From RUG023 sp900315435 (GTDB taxonomy: Bacteria > Spirochaetota > Spirochaetia > Sphaerochaetales > Sphaerochaetaceae), in the NCBI GenBank assembly GCA_902788205.1, contig CADAJJ010000002.1, positions 45,067 through 109,066 on the forward strand: a stretch of 64,000 nt of DNA. The letters run 5' to 3'. The notes beneath the pieces were generated by a model. That model saw only the letters and a list, made by a program, of their open reading frames with translations, did not search any database and had not been told where the DNA came from. The position numbers and the translations under genes are program-made. Shown one piece after another: positions 37,096 through 45,561 of this stretch. Within the stretch, counting starts at the first letter, position 1. Each line of letters starts with the position of its first letter.

Positions 37096-37824
37096 TCAAT
37101 AGCAGGTCACTCCGCCGTCTACCGCGAGAGACAGGCCGTTGATGAAAGCCGCCTCGTCGCTGGCAAGGAAGAGGACGGCGTTGGCCACATCCGATGGATC
37201 GCACAATCGGCCAAGCGGAACCTCGTCGTAGCGCTCCGCTTTCCTTTGGGGATCCTTGAAAAGCTGGGCGACCAGCGGTGTGTCCACGGTACTGGGATGG
37301 ATGGAGTTGCAACGGATGTTGAACCGCCCGTACCGGCTGGCGATTGCCTTGGTCAGCAGGGTGACGGCTCCTTTGCTTGCCGTATAGGCTTCAGGAGTGT
37401 ACTTGTGGCCGACCAGCCCACAGACGCTGGAGGTGTTGATGATCACTCCGGAACCCTGCCTTTTCATCACCGGAATGGCATACTTGCAGCCGAGAAAGAC
37501 GCTTCCCGTGTTGACGCTCATCATGGTATTCCACTCCCCGATGGTCATCTCCTCGACAGGCTTGCGGATATTGATGCCTGCGTTGTTGACAAGCACGTCA
37601 AGACGCCCCTCCCGTCCCAGTATCTGGGAGATGGCGGACTTCCAGTCCTCTTCGCTGGTCAGGTCGATCCGGATGAAAGGCAACGCAAGTTCCTTTGCCA
37701 CCTCCTCGCCTTTCAGGTCAAGCAGATAGACTCGCGCCCCTTCCTGTGCCAAACGGCGCGCCATGGCGCTGCCGAGTCCGCCGGTTCCCCCGGTAATGGC
37801 AATCACTTTTCCTGGTACTCGCAT
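37096..37824 (-). CDS. Short-chain dehydrogenase/reductase
   Basis: A 242-residue SDR. It has TGGTGGLGSAMA (residues 11-22) for cofactor binding, NNAGIN, the catalytic Ser in INTSSVCG and YTASKGA with Tyr and Lys. Asp in LLDLKGEE after the second strand favours NAD over NADP. It opens the operon with the split transketolase and the GntR repressor. A polyol or sugar oxidation that supplies a ketose for the transketolase is the simplest reading; the substrate is not visible. There is no strong SD. Confidence 0.92.
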   Translation of the reverse strand: MRVPGKVIAITGGTGGLGSAMARRLAQEGARVYLLDLKGEEVAKELALPFIRIDLTSEEDWKSAISQILGREGRLDVLVNNAGINIRKPVEEMTIGEWNTMMSVNTGSVFLGCKYAIPVMKRQGSGVIINTSSVCGLVGHKYTPEAYTASKGAVTLLTKAIASRYGRFNIRCNSIHPSTVDTPLVAQLFKDPQRKAERYDEVPLGRLCDPSDVANAVLFLASDEAAFINGLSLAVDGGVTCY

Positions 37825-37834
37825 GGTTTGCTCA

Positions 37835-37867
37835 CTTGTATTATAAGTTTTATTTTGTAATACATGT
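37835..37867. promoter_or_regulatory. Probable GntR operator region of the SDR-transketolase operon
   Basis: TGTATTA and TAATACA form an inverted repeat with a 14-base spacer, and ACTTGTATTATAAGT by itself is a near-palindrome. The block lies just downstream of the promoter at 37869-37896 and about 10-40 bases before the SDR start. The GntR repressor at the operon's end is the likely binder. Confidence 0.5.
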
Positions 37868-37868
37868 T

Positions 37869-37896
37869 AGCATAGCACAGATCGCGCATCCGTCAA
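37869..37896 (-). promoter_or_regulatory. Promoter of the SDR-transketolase operon
   Basis: On the minus strand TTGACG (37896-37891), a 16-base spacer and TATGCT (37874-37869) form a good sigma-70-type promoter pointing toward the SDR gene, with the operator-like repeats immediately after it. Confidence 0.55.
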
Positions 37897-37910
37897 GCCA
37901 GAAGAGACGC

Positions 37911-39548
37911 TCATTCGTTGGCAGGCAAGGGCATGACGATGCGGATGGCGACACCCCGCTTGCCGTCGCTTTCCACCCGCAGGGTAGCTGCCCCGCCGGT
38001 GAACAGCAAAAGCCGCTTGCGGGTGTTGAGGAGCCCGAGAGAAGTCGAGCGCTTGAGCACGTCGCCCTGCTGTCCATTCAGCTTTTCGAGCATCCTCCCG
38101 TCCATAGCCATGCCATCGTCGCTCACCAGTATCTCTACCTTTCCGCCGTCCAACGGACGGACTGTCAGGTCGATCGACAACGGCCGGTCCGGAACAAACC
38201 CATGGTTGAAGGAGTTCTCCAGCAGCGGTTCCAGGAACATGGCAGGAACTTTCAAATCCCGGAGCGAGGAATCGATGTGTTCGTGGAAGCTGAAGCGATC
38301 CTTGAAGCGATATTGCTGCAGGGCGACATAATCCTCCACCACCTCCATCTCCCTCCGCAAGGGAACGCCTCCTTCCTCGGCGGTCAGCGAATAGGTGAGC
38401 AAGCGGGAGAGAAGCAGCAGCATCTTGCTCACCTCGTTCTCTCCGCCACTGAGGCGGATTGCCTTCCAGTGGATCGTGTCCAGCGTGTTGAAAAGAAAAT
38501 GGGGATTGACCTGCATCTGCAACGCCCGGAACTCCATCGCCTCCTTCTGCCATTTCATATAGTCCTGTTCCAGAAAGGTCTTGATGACATGATAGTTCAG
38601 ATAGTCGAAGACATTGGAATCCTCGGAAATCTCGTCGTTACTGGTGCTGCCCACCTTGGAGAACTGGGCCAGGACATTTGCCAGGAACTGCCGCTCCCGC
38701 TTGTTCACCTTCAGGGTGATCGCCAGGCCGAGCAGCAACGCCACCAGCGTCAGCACCAACGTCAGCCACATCAGCGTCCGCGAAAGGGCGTAGAGCCGGT
38801 GGACGTCCAAGGCATAGGAATAGGTCAGTCCGTATTTCTCGCTGGCGGCATGGAACACCTCCAGCCGACCATCCAGAATCCTTGTCTGCAACAGGACCCG
38901 TCCGTCGGGAAGACAGGCGGTCAGCGCGCCACTTCTGCCCGCATAGGCGGTCTCAAGATCGCTCGCGCGCAAGTCCAAGACAATCAGGCCCTTCTGGCTT
39001 GTGGCCGCATTGGAAAAGCGCCAGCACATGCGGATGATGCGGGTCCCGTTCGCCAACGTCAGGGGCATGAGTTCCTTTACCGGGCCGGTACGGTGGGATT
39101 CGTACCAATCCAGCCAGGTGTTGTTCGGCATATACCGGCTATCGTACATCCCGTCGCTGGAAAAGACCAGGTGCCAGGGATTGTCGATATAGAGATAAAT
39201 CGAAGAAATGTAGGAGCGTCCATTTGCCGGCGAGGAGAGCGAGGCAAGCACCAATTTCGCATCCCGGTAGCCGTTCAGGTCGACCTGATCTTCCGAGAGG
39301 ATGTGCCGGATGCGGGAAAGCAACTCGTTGTTCATCCCCAGCATCAGCGAGAGCGAGTCCATCTCGTCAAAGACGTTGTCGTAATAGAGGATCGCGTCGT
39401 CCAGGACCCGCTGCGCCTCATCCCTGCTGGAACGGCCCACCATGAAATGGGCAAGAGCCGAGGAGCAGAGCCCGAGGGCAAGCACCACGGTGACCATCGG
39501 AAGCGTATGCTGGAGGAAAATACGGGCGATACGGGAACGGATATGCAT
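37911..39548 (-). CDS. YesM-type sensor histidine kinase, orphan
   Basis: A 545-residue membrane kinase. Spans lie near residues 10-33 and 278-300, with an extracellular sensor between them. The phospho-accepting His is in NPHFLFNTLDTIHWKA and the N box in ENSFNHGFVP. The G1 box reads SDDGMAMD, where related kinases have DDGVGMD, so the central Gly is replaced by Ala; ATP binding may still occur. No response regulator is adjacent. It follows the SDR promoter region and could act on the third ABC importer or with the orphan regulator at 3884. GGAG is ten bases before the ATG. Confidence 0.9.
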   Translation of the reverse strand: MHIRSRIARIFLQHTLPMVTVVLALGLCSSALAHFMVGRSSRDEAQRVLDDAILYYDNVFDEMDSLSLMLGMNNELLSRIRHILSEDQVDLNGYRDAKLVLASLSSPANGRSYISSIYLYIDNPWHLVFSSDGMYDSRYMPNNTWLDWYESHRTGPVKELMPLTLANGTRIIRMCWRFSNAATSQKGLIVLDLRASDLETAYAGRSGALTACLPDGRVLLQTRILDGRLEVFHAASEKYGLTYSYALDVHRLYALSRTLMWLTLVLTLVALLLGLAITLKVNKRERQFLANVLAQFSKVGSTSNDEISEDSNVFDYLNYHVIKTFLEQDYMKWQKEAMEFRALQMQVNPHFLFNTLDTIHWKAIRLSGGENEVSKMLLLLSRLLTYSLTAEEGGVPLRREMEVVEDYVALQQYRFKDRFSFHEHIDSSLRDLKVPAMFLEPLLENSFNHGFVPDRPLSIDLTVRPLDGGKVEILVSDDGMAMDGRMLEKLNGQQGDVLKRSTSLGLLNTRKRLLLFTGGAATLRVESDGKRGVAIRIVMPLPANE

Positions 39549-39608
39549 CCTTGCATGACTCCTTCCCGCTCATTGTAGGGCCTTCGGAAACGAGAAGTCC
39601 ACGAAAAC

Positions 39609-39950
39609 TTACGTGTGCCACAACCGGCACAGCAAGCGGTGCAAAGGAGAAAGCTGACGGTTCATCGCCTTGCAGAAGCGGCGGTCCTCGGATACCCAGC
39701 TCGTCGTGTGGAACCGACGGTCCTGGATCTGGTAGAAGAGCTTTTTCGGCTCCCGCGGACTCACCTTGCACTCAGCCTTGGCGGACGCACGCAGATGCAG
39801 GTACAGGTTGGTCCTGCAATCATTTCTCCTGTCCATCCGATGCGGACAGCCAATACAGTGCTGGGCCTTCAGACGGGCACAGCACAGCTTGTCGAGCATC
39901 TGCATGTCGTCAAGCCCCGAAAGGCCTTGACTTGGCTCCCTACGTTCCAT
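39609..39950 (-). CDS. Small Cys/His-rich protein of unknown function
   Basis: A frame of about 113 residues (or 98 if the ATG at 39905 is used). It has six cysteines in its first half, with LCCARLKAQHCIGCPHRMDR followed by DCRTNLYLHLRASAKAEC, which suggests a zinc-binding fold. The rest is basic (PKKLFYQIQDRRFHTTSWVSEDRRFCKAM). The third-codon positions are mostly G or C with CTG, AAG and CAG preferred, as in the neighbouring GC-rich genes, and this is the main reason to believe it. No clear SD and no family that I recognise. It lies alone between the kinase and the GH20 gene. Confidence 0.5.
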   Translation of the reverse strand: MERREPSQGLSGLDDMQMLDKLCCARLKAQHCIGCPHRMDRRNDCRTNLYLHLRASAKAECKVSPREPKKLFYQIQDRRFHTTSWVSEDRRFCKAMNRQLSPLHRLLCRLWHT

Positions 39951-40074
39951 CGCCCTAGTACTGTAGCGCATTCCGAGCACTCTGCCCATCCTTTTCTCTC
40001 GATTTTCCTGAACAGCCGACTCGTTGCTTCCCGAGCATCCTCATCGATATACTAGAAGCCCGGAGGAAACCACC

Positions 40075-41550
40075 ATGATCCAATTCCAGTACCACACCCC
40101 GGCAAGCCAGTATCTGCTTCCCGAAGCGCGTTCCATCGAGACGGGCGACGGCACGCTCCATCTGCATCTCGGCTCCGCCTACTGTCTGGATCCCCCCTTC
40201 GAAGGCTTCGGACCGTTGCTTGAAAGCCAGCTGGGCCTGAACGACGGTTGCGAGGACCTCTATTTCACCAATGCCAAGGAAGCGTTGCCTGTGGAGGGCT
40301 ACCAGTTGAAGGTGACCAAGGATCAGGTGGTCGCAAGGGCTTCCTCCAAGGCGGGAATGTTCCAAGCCATCCAGACAATCCGGCAACTCTATCTTGCCGG
40401 CCATGGACTGCTTCCCACCTGCCGCATCGAGGACAGCCCGCTGTATCGGTGGAGAGGCTTCATGCTGGACTGCGCGAGGCATTTCTTCACCGTGGGGGAA
40501 ATCGAGAAGCTGATCGACGCCGCGGCGCTCCACCATCTGAACGTCTTCCACTGGCACCTGACCGACGACCAGGGATGGAGGTTTCCGGTCGACGGGTACC
40601 CCGGACTCGAGGCCGCGAGCAGGCGGGCCGATCCTGAACACCAGGGCAAGGAATATGGCGGATTCTACACCGAGGCCGACATCCGTGAGGTCGTCGACTT
40701 CGCCGCACAGCGCTTTGTCACCGTCGTCCCGGAAATCGACGTGCCAGGCCACTGCGGCGCCCTGCTCTCCGTCTATCCCCAGCTCGGCTTCAACGCTCCC
40801 CAGAGACCGGAGTGCGGATGGGGTATCTTCCCCGCCGTGTTGAACCCAGCCAAGGCGGAGGTCTTTGCCTTCCTTAAGGCGGCGATCGGCACCTTGTGCA
40901 GGCTTTTCCCTGGTCCCTACATCCATATCGGCGGCGACGAGTGCCCCCACGCGGCATGGGAGGCGGACGCCGGCTGCCGGAAACTGATGGCGGAGAAAGG
41001 AATCGCCGATGCCGACGCCCTGCAGGGTTGGTTCACCAGCGAGGTCGCCAAGCTGGTCAAGGCCGCAGGCAGGCGCGCCATCGGCTGGGACGAAGTCTTC
41101 GAGTTCGGGGGCGACGCTCTGGACAAGGAGGTGATCATCGCCTCCTGGAGGGGCAGCGAGGCAGGCATCAAAGCCGCCAAGGCAGGCCATCAGGTCATCA
41201 TGTGCCCCAAGGACAAGGGCTGCTATCTGGACTACCAATACGAGGACGACCCTGAGGAAATCGGCGCACCCCACAAGGTGAGCTCCTTCACCCAGTGCGC
41301 CACCTTCGACCCCTCCGAAGGTTTCGACGAGGAAAGCAGGAAGAACCTGCTCGGAGGCCAGGCCAACCTGTGGACCGAGTATGTGAGAAACGGAAGGGAA
41401 GCCGAATACCTCGCCTTTCCACGTCTCGCGCTGATTGCCGAGCGGCTGTGGAACCCCCAGCCCGTGGAAAGCCTGGACGAACGGATGGCGATGGAATATG
41501 CCAAACTGGATGGCCTGAAGGTGCTTTCCTGGAGGGGCGCCTCCGCTTGA
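40075..41550 (+). CDS. GH20 beta-N-acetylhexosaminidase
   Basis: A 491-residue GH20 enzyme, which removes terminal N-acetylglucosamine or N-acetylgalactosamine by substrate-assisted catalysis. After an N-terminal GH20b-like domain the barrel starts with YRWRGFMLDCARHFF, followed by HWHLTDDQGWR, PEIDVPGHCGA and the catalytic Asp-Glu pair in HIGGDECPHAAW. No signal peptide, so probably cytoplasmic. GGAGG is nine bases before the ATG, and TATACT upstream with TTGCTT 18 bases before it gives a likely promoter at about 40024-40053. It stands alone on its strand. Confidence 0.93.
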   Translation: MIQFQYHTPASQYLLPEARSIETGDGTLHLHLGSAYCLDPPFEGFGPLLESQLGLNDGCEDLYFTNAKEALPVEGYQLKVTKDQVVARASSKAGMFQAIQTIRQLYLAGHGLLPTCRIEDSPLYRWRGFMLDCARHFFTVGEIEKLIDAAALHHLNVFHWHLTDDQGWRFPVDGYPGLEAASRRADPEHQGKEYGGFYTEADIREVVDFAAQRFVTVVPEIDVPGHCGALLSVYPQLGFNAPQRPECGWGIFPAVLNPAKAEVFAFLKAAIGTLCRLFPGPYIHIGGDECPHAAWEADAGCRKLMAEKGIADADALQGWFTSEVAKLVKAAGRRAIGWDEVFEFGGDALDKEVIIASWRGSEAGIKAAKAGHQVIMCPKDKGCYLDYQYEDDPEEIGAPHKVSSFTQCATFDPSEGFDEESRKNLLGGQANLWTEYVRNGREAEYLAFPRLALIAERLWNPQPVESLDERMAMEYAKLDGLKVLSWRGASA

Positions 41551-41691
41551 CAAGCTGGACCATTCTTTTCAAGATACACTCGTCTTGCATACGACCAACA
41601 GTTCATAAACCTTCCTGTTGTAAAATAAAACCGGGTACGGGGCGCTCGCTCCGGTGACACAGCCGGTTCATCGAAGGCAAAGGAGCGGCTG

Positions 41692-42459
41692 ATGCCAAAC
41701 GAACTTTTGCTTCTGGTTTCCCTTCTGGTCAGCTTTTTTGGTCTGATCGTCTTCTTCCGGCTCGCCGGCCGGGCCGGCCTGTACGGCTGGACTGTCTTCG
41801 TCACCATTTCCGCCAATATCGAGGTGATGGTCCTCATCCGCGCCTTCGGGATGGAACAGACACTGGGCAACACGCTGTTCGCCGCCAGCTTCCTGACTAC
41901 CGACATCCTCAGTGAAATCTATGGGAAGCGGGCGTCGAACCGGGCTGTAGTGATCGGCATCGCCACCAACATCACCTTCATCCTGCTGACCATGACCTGG
42001 ATGCTCTACACTCCCAGTGCCCAAGACTGGGCGCTACCCTCGATCCGCACGATCTTCAGCAATACGCCCAGGATGATGCTGGCAAGCCTGGTCGCCTATG
42101 CGGCCAGCCAGGCACACGATGTCTGGGCCTATCATACCTGGTGGAAGCTGACCACCAAATGGTTCGGCGACTCCAGGAAATGCCTGTGGGTGCGCAACAA
42201 CGGCTCCACGCTGGCCAGCCAGCTGATCAACACGGTGCTCTTCACCCTGCTCGCCTTCTGGGGCACCTATGGGTTTGCCACCCTTTCCAGCATCTTCTGG
42301 TCCAGTTACCTGATCTTCATCATCACCAGCCTGCTCGACACCCCCTTCGTCTACCTGGCAAGGTGGATGTACCACACCAGGATGGTACGGTCGGGAAAGC
42401 GCGTGGCCGAAGCGGACCAAGACGAGACGGCAGAGGAAGCCAATGGCAACGGTAACTAA
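41692..42459 (+). CDS. Queuosine-precursor transporter (YhhQ/VUT family)
   Basis: A 255-residue membrane protein with about six spans and the family signatures ISANIEVMVLIRAFGMEQTLGN, SFLTTDILSEIYGK, and the C-terminal NNGSTLASQLINTVLF. The YhhQ family imports the queuosine precursors preQ0/preQ1 or queuine. GGAG lies shortly before the ATG. Its end overlaps the next gene by 17 bases, so it is cotranscribed with a radical SAM protein that may process a queuosine salvage substrate. No preQ1 riboswitch was recognised in the leader. Confidence 0.9.
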   Translation: MPNELLLLVSLLVSFFGLIVFFRLAGRAGLYGWTVFVTISANIEVMVLIRAFGMEQTLGNTLFAASFLTTDILSEIYGKRASNRAVVIGIATNITFILLTMTWMLYTPSAQDWALPSIRTIFSNTPRMMLASLVAYAASQAHDVWAYHTWWKLTTKWFGDSRKCLWVRNNGSTLASQLINTVLFTLLAFWGTYGFATLSSIFWSSYLIFIITSLLDTPFVYLARWMYHTRMVRSGKRVAEADQDETAEEANGNGN

Positions 42460-43219
42460 GGAAACGGGTTTTGTCCGCTACGCCTGTATCAGGCAGAAAT
42501 TGCCCCGGGAGATCGTGATGCTCCGGGGAACAGGATGCAAGTGGCGGCGCTGCCGCTTCTGCGACTACCACCTGGATGCCTCGACGGACACCGAGGCGAA
42601 CTATCGGCTGAACAAGCAGGTGCTCTCCTACGTGACCGGCCGCTATGGAATCCTCGAGGTAATCAACTCGGGAAGCTTCACCGACCTGGACGAGAAAAGC
42701 ATGCAGGCGATCATCGACACCTGTCATGCGCGTGCGATCAGACAAGTCCACATCGAGTTCCACTGGATGGACCGGCTCCAGGTCGCGCCGCTGAAGGAAC
42801 GTTTTGCCGGATGGGGCATCGAGCTCTGGGCCAAGATGGGGGTGGAGACCTTCGACATCCCTTTCCGGAAGAGCTACCTGGACAAGGGAATCGATACTCC
42901 GTCTTCCTCTCCCACCCCCGAGGACATCGCCTGCTATGCCGACGAGGTCAACCTGCTGATGGGCCTTCCCGGACAGAGCACCGAAAGCATGCTGGAAGAC
43001 CTGCACATAGCGCTTTCCCTCTTCAAACGGGTCTGCGTCAACGTGATGACGGCCAACAGCGCCCCGATCCAGCCGGACCAGCGGGTCATCCTGCGATGCA
43101 GGACCTTCGTCTTGCCCGCCTATCGGGACAACCCTCGGGTCGACATCCTGACCGACAACAGCGATTGGGGCCTAGGCGAGGAACTGCCCCCGGGCGAGGT
43201 CGCGCGAAGCGAAGGCTGA
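42443..43219 (+). CDS. Radical SAM protein, candidate queuosine salvage lyase
   Basis: A 258-residue protein. The Fe-S cluster cysteines are in GTGCKWRRCRFCDY, spaced C-x4-C-x2-C, which is a non-standard version of the radical SAM C-x3-C-x2-C motif. Later conserved-looking parts are NSGSFTDLDEK, WAKMGVETFD and LLMGLPGQS, as in other radical SAM barrels. It overlaps the queuosine-precursor transporter gene. Known biology offers a match: QueL, a radical SAM lyase that frees queuine from queuosine phosphate in Clostridioides difficile, is found with transporters of this type. The assignment to QueL is an inference from the neighbour and the fold class, not from recognised active-site residues. 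Confidence 0.75.
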   Translation: MATVTKETGFVRYACIRQKLPREIVMLRGTGCKWRRCRFCDYHLDASTDTEANYRLNKQVLSYVTGRYGILEVINSGSFTDLDEKSMQAIIDTCHARAIRQVHIEFHWMDRLQVAPLKERFAGWGIELWAKMGVETFDIPFRKSYLDKGIDTPSSSPTPEDIACYADEVNLLMGLPGQSTESMLEDLHIALSLFKRVCVNVMTANSAPIQPDQRVILRCRTFVLPAYRDNPRVDILTDNSDWGLGEELPPGEVARSEG

Positions 43220-43292
43220 ACCGTCGGCTCGCAAGCAGAACGGTCCGGGTACTCCATCCGAATGGATCCATTGCTGCCTCCAGACACACAAA

Positions 43293-43317
43293 AATCTCCG
43301 GGGAAAACCCGGAGATT
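43293..43317 (-). terminator. Terminator behind yhbY
   Basis: AATCTCCGGG and CCCGGAGATT form a perfect 10-bp stem with a five-base loop. On the minus strand the stem is followed by TTTT, so it ends the yhbY transcript; it may also serve the radical SAM operon coming from the other side. Confidence 0.8.
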
Positions 43318-43341
43318 CCTGCAGGTCGGGAAAGAAACCGT

Positions 43342-43653
43342 TCAGTCCTTGGCGTAGCGCCTGCGGCCACGGTAGAGCCCCTGCATCAGGTGCTCCTCGC
43401 CGTCACGGTAAATCAGCCCTTGGAAACCCACGCAGGTGACCACTTCCCCGCCGACCTTGTCGGCCAGCTGGTGGAGGATCTCCTCCTTTTCGTCACGATG
43501 CTGGAGCAACTTGACCTTGACCAGCTCACGGGTCTTCAGCGCCATGTCGAGATGGGATGCGACGCTATCGTCGTACCCCTGCTTGCCGACCATGACCACA
43601 GCCTCCAGGGTCTGGCCATAATTCTTCAGGAACTGTCTGAAATCACTATCCAT
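43342..43653 (-). CDS. yhbY: YhbY-family RNA-binding protein
   Basis: A 103-residue CRS1/YhbY (CRM) domain protein. VMVGKQGYDDSVASHLDMALKTRELVKVKLL corresponds to the family's GKQG loop and the first helix, and GLIYRDGEE to the last strand. YhbY binds the pre-50S ribosomal subunit in other bacteria. It is single, with a terminator behind it. The sequence before the ATG (TAAGGTAGGCGCC) could be read as a weak SD or as a -10 box. Confidence 0.93.
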   Translation of the reverse strand: MDSDFRQFLKNYGQTLEAVVMVGKQGYDDSVASHLDMALKTRELVKVKLLQHRDEKEEILHQLADKVGGEVVTCVGFQGLIYRDGEEHLMQGLYRGRRRYAKD

Positions 43654-43686
43654 GGCGCCTACCTTACTCCCTTTCCGGCCGTTTGC

Positions 43687-45426
43687 CTAGTCCTGATACT
43701 GCTGCCGGACAAGGAAACGCTTCACTTTCATCGTGCTCGACTTGGGAAGCGGCTCCCAGATGGCGGTCACACGGGTAATCTTCTTGTAGGGCTGCAGGGT
43801 CCGGTTGACCTCCCCGACAATCTCCTCGAAGTGCTTCTGGATTTCCTGCTTGTATGTCTGTGGGTGGGCCTTCTGCATCTCCTCCAGATAGTTCTTCGCA
43901 GGATACACCAAGGCACGCACTCCCTCGGTCTTCAGCTGCTTGTCGACCATGTAGCCGATGACACAGATGGTGTCGATCTCGTCATAGAGCTGGAACAAAT
44001 CCTCAATCTCCTCGGGAAAGACATTCTTGCCCCCCTCGGTGACGATGATGTTGCGTTCCCGTCCGGTCAGGTAGAGGTACTTGTGCTTGTCCAGATGCCC
44101 GACATCGCCGGTGTTCAGCCATCCGTCCTCGGAGAGCACCTCGGCCGTCGCCTCGGGGTTCTTATAGTACCCCTTCATGACGTTGGGACCCTTGATGTAG
44201 ATGACACCGTTGCCATCGCCATCAGGGTTGCAGATCTTGATCTCCTCCTGCGGGAAATAACGGCCCACGCTGGTCAGCACGAAGGCGTAGGTGGGGTTCA
44301 GGGTGGCAATCGGGCTGGTCTCGGTCAGGCCGTAGCCCTGCACGAAATCCAGTCCAAGCTGCTGGTACATGCGGAAGGTGCTTGCCGGAAGCGGACCACC
44401 GCCGCTGATGCAGATGCGGACCTTGTCCAAAGCGATGTTCTTCAAGAGGAAGCCGAACCACTTCTTGCCCACATTGATGTGGAACACGTGCTTCAGCATG
44501 CCGCTGACCGCCATCATGCAGCGCACGACGCCGTAGACGATGACAGACTTCTTCTTGACCCCGGTCAGCAGCCCGGCAAGCAGCTTGTTGAAGAGCATGG
44601 GCACACCGAGGAACATGGTCACGCCGCCCTCGTGGATTTCCTTGAAGACCTGGCTGATCACCAAGCGTTTGCCAAAGACACAGCCGGCACCGACCGAAAG
44701 CGACTCGATCAGGACCGCAAGCATGGTGTAGGCATGGTGGATCGGGAGGATCGCATAGAACACATCGTCCGGACCGATATCCATCTGGCTCTGGGCGATG
44801 AAGCAATCGGAGACAAAGTTCTTGTGGGTCAGCATGACGCCCTTCGGGGTACCGGTGGTGCCGCTGGTGAACAGGATGGCGGCAAGATCTTCTTCCGTGG
44901 GCATCTCGTGCTCGACGGGAGCGGCCATGCAGTCAAGGATGAAGGGATGGTCCGGGTCGCCCGGTTCCAGGGAAATCTTGACCAGAGCCAGCTTGCCCTC
45001 CTTGTCGATGTCATGGATCCGCTCCTTGTCGATGCACAGCACCTTCAGCTCGGCAAAAGCAATCAGCTTCTCCATTTCCGAATCGTGGAAAGACCAGTCC
45101 AGTGGAACGGCAATGCAGCCCGCATACATGGTCCCCAGGTAGGCAATCGCCCATTCAGGGCTGTTTTTGCCGGTCACACCTACCTTGTCCCCCTTTTTCA
45201 GGCCAAGGGAAAGCAGATAGCTGGCGAAACCCAGCATCTTCTCCCGCGCCTCCGTGAAGGTGAAGGACTCGTACGTCGGAGAGAAAGCGCTCCAACAGGC
45301 GTGCTTTGGGAAGCGCTTGGTCGAAATATTGAACAATTCCGGGAGAGTCGGCCATTGTCCGTGGAACTCCGTGCCACGGAATGCCTCCAAGAATCTCCAG
45401 GAATGATCGTCGTCATGGAATTTCAT
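43687..45426 (-). CDS. Long-chain acyl-CoA synthetase (AMP-forming)
   Basis: A 579-residue adenylate-forming enzyme. The AMP-binding signature AILFTSGTTGTPKGVMLTHKNF is clear, as are GYGLTETSPI, WLNTGDVGHLD and the late catalytic Lys in KVKRFLVRQ. The length and the FVSDCFI/PIHHAYTML region fit the fatty-acid synthetase branch. It activates fatty acids to acyl-CoA at the membrane. The ATG at 45426 has GAGGAG at a good distance. It is divergent from folC, with an inverted repeat in the shared spacer. Confidence 0.9.
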   Translation of the reverse strand: MKFHDDDHSWRFLEAFRGTEFHGQWPTLPELFNISTKRFPKHACWSAFSPTYESFTFTEAREKMLGFASYLLSLGLKKGDKVGVTGKNSPEWAIAYLGTMYAGCIAVPLDWSFHDSEMEKLIAFAELKVLCIDKERIHDIDKEGKLALVKISLEPGDPDHPFILDCMAAPVEHEMPTEEDLAAILFTSGTTGTPKGVMLTHKNFVSDCFIAQSQMDIGPDDVFYAILPIHHAYTMLAVLIESLSVGAGCVFGKRLVISQVFKEIHEGGVTMFLGVPMLFNKLLAGLLTGVKKKSVIVYGVVRCMMAVSGMLKHVFHINVGKKWFGFLLKNIALDKVRICISGGGPLPASTFRMYQQLGLDFVQGYGLTETSPIATLNPTYAFVLTSVGRYFPQEEIKICNPDGDGNGVIYIKGPNVMKGYYKNPEATAEVLSEDGWLNTGDVGHLDKHKYLYLTGRERNIIVTEGGKNVFPEEIEDLFQLYDEIDTICVIGYMVDKQLKTEGVRALVYPAKNYLEEMQKAHPQTYKQEIQKHFEEIVGEVNRTLQPYKKITRVTAIWEPLPKSSTMKVKRFLVRQQYQD

Positions 45427-45488
45427 CTGGGTACTCCTCACCGGCGGGCAGACAAACCACGCCTAGTGACAGCCTACCAGCATAGGGA

Positions 45489-45508
45489 AAATTCCGCAAT
45501 CGGAATTT
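45489..45508. promoter_or_regulatory. Inverted repeat in the acyl-CoA synthetase/folC spacer
   Basis: AAATTCCG and CGGAATTT form a perfect 8-bp inverted repeat around CAAT. It overlaps a TTGACA at 45507-45512 on the plus strand. An operator for one of the divergent genes is possible; the binding protein is unknown. Confidence 0.4.
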
Positions 45509-45561
45509 GACACATTTGCAATAAATGTCATACTAGTTAGTTTCTACCATCCCCCTCTCTG

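Noticed and set aside
37836..39578. 580-codon plus-strand frame opposite the YesM kinase
   Set aside because: The kinase has clear domains, motifs and start. The opposite frame has the low-complexity His/Gln/Gly make-up of an antisense frame.
39955..41553. 532-codon minus-strand frame opposite GH20
   Set aside because: GH20 motifs, SD and start on the plus strand are unambiguous, and the minus-strand frame has no such support.
41551..41691. preQ1 riboswitch before the queuosine-precursor transporter
   Set aside because: The leader has a CAACAG/CTGTTG hairpin and a GC-rich end, but I could not draw the conserved preQ1-I pseudoknot core. A covariance search would be needed to exclude other classes.
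42535..45510. 991-codon plus-strand frame
   Set aside because: It crosses the radical SAM gene in another frame and then lies antisense to YhbY and the acyl-CoA synthetase, including two intergenic gaps. No domain fits.
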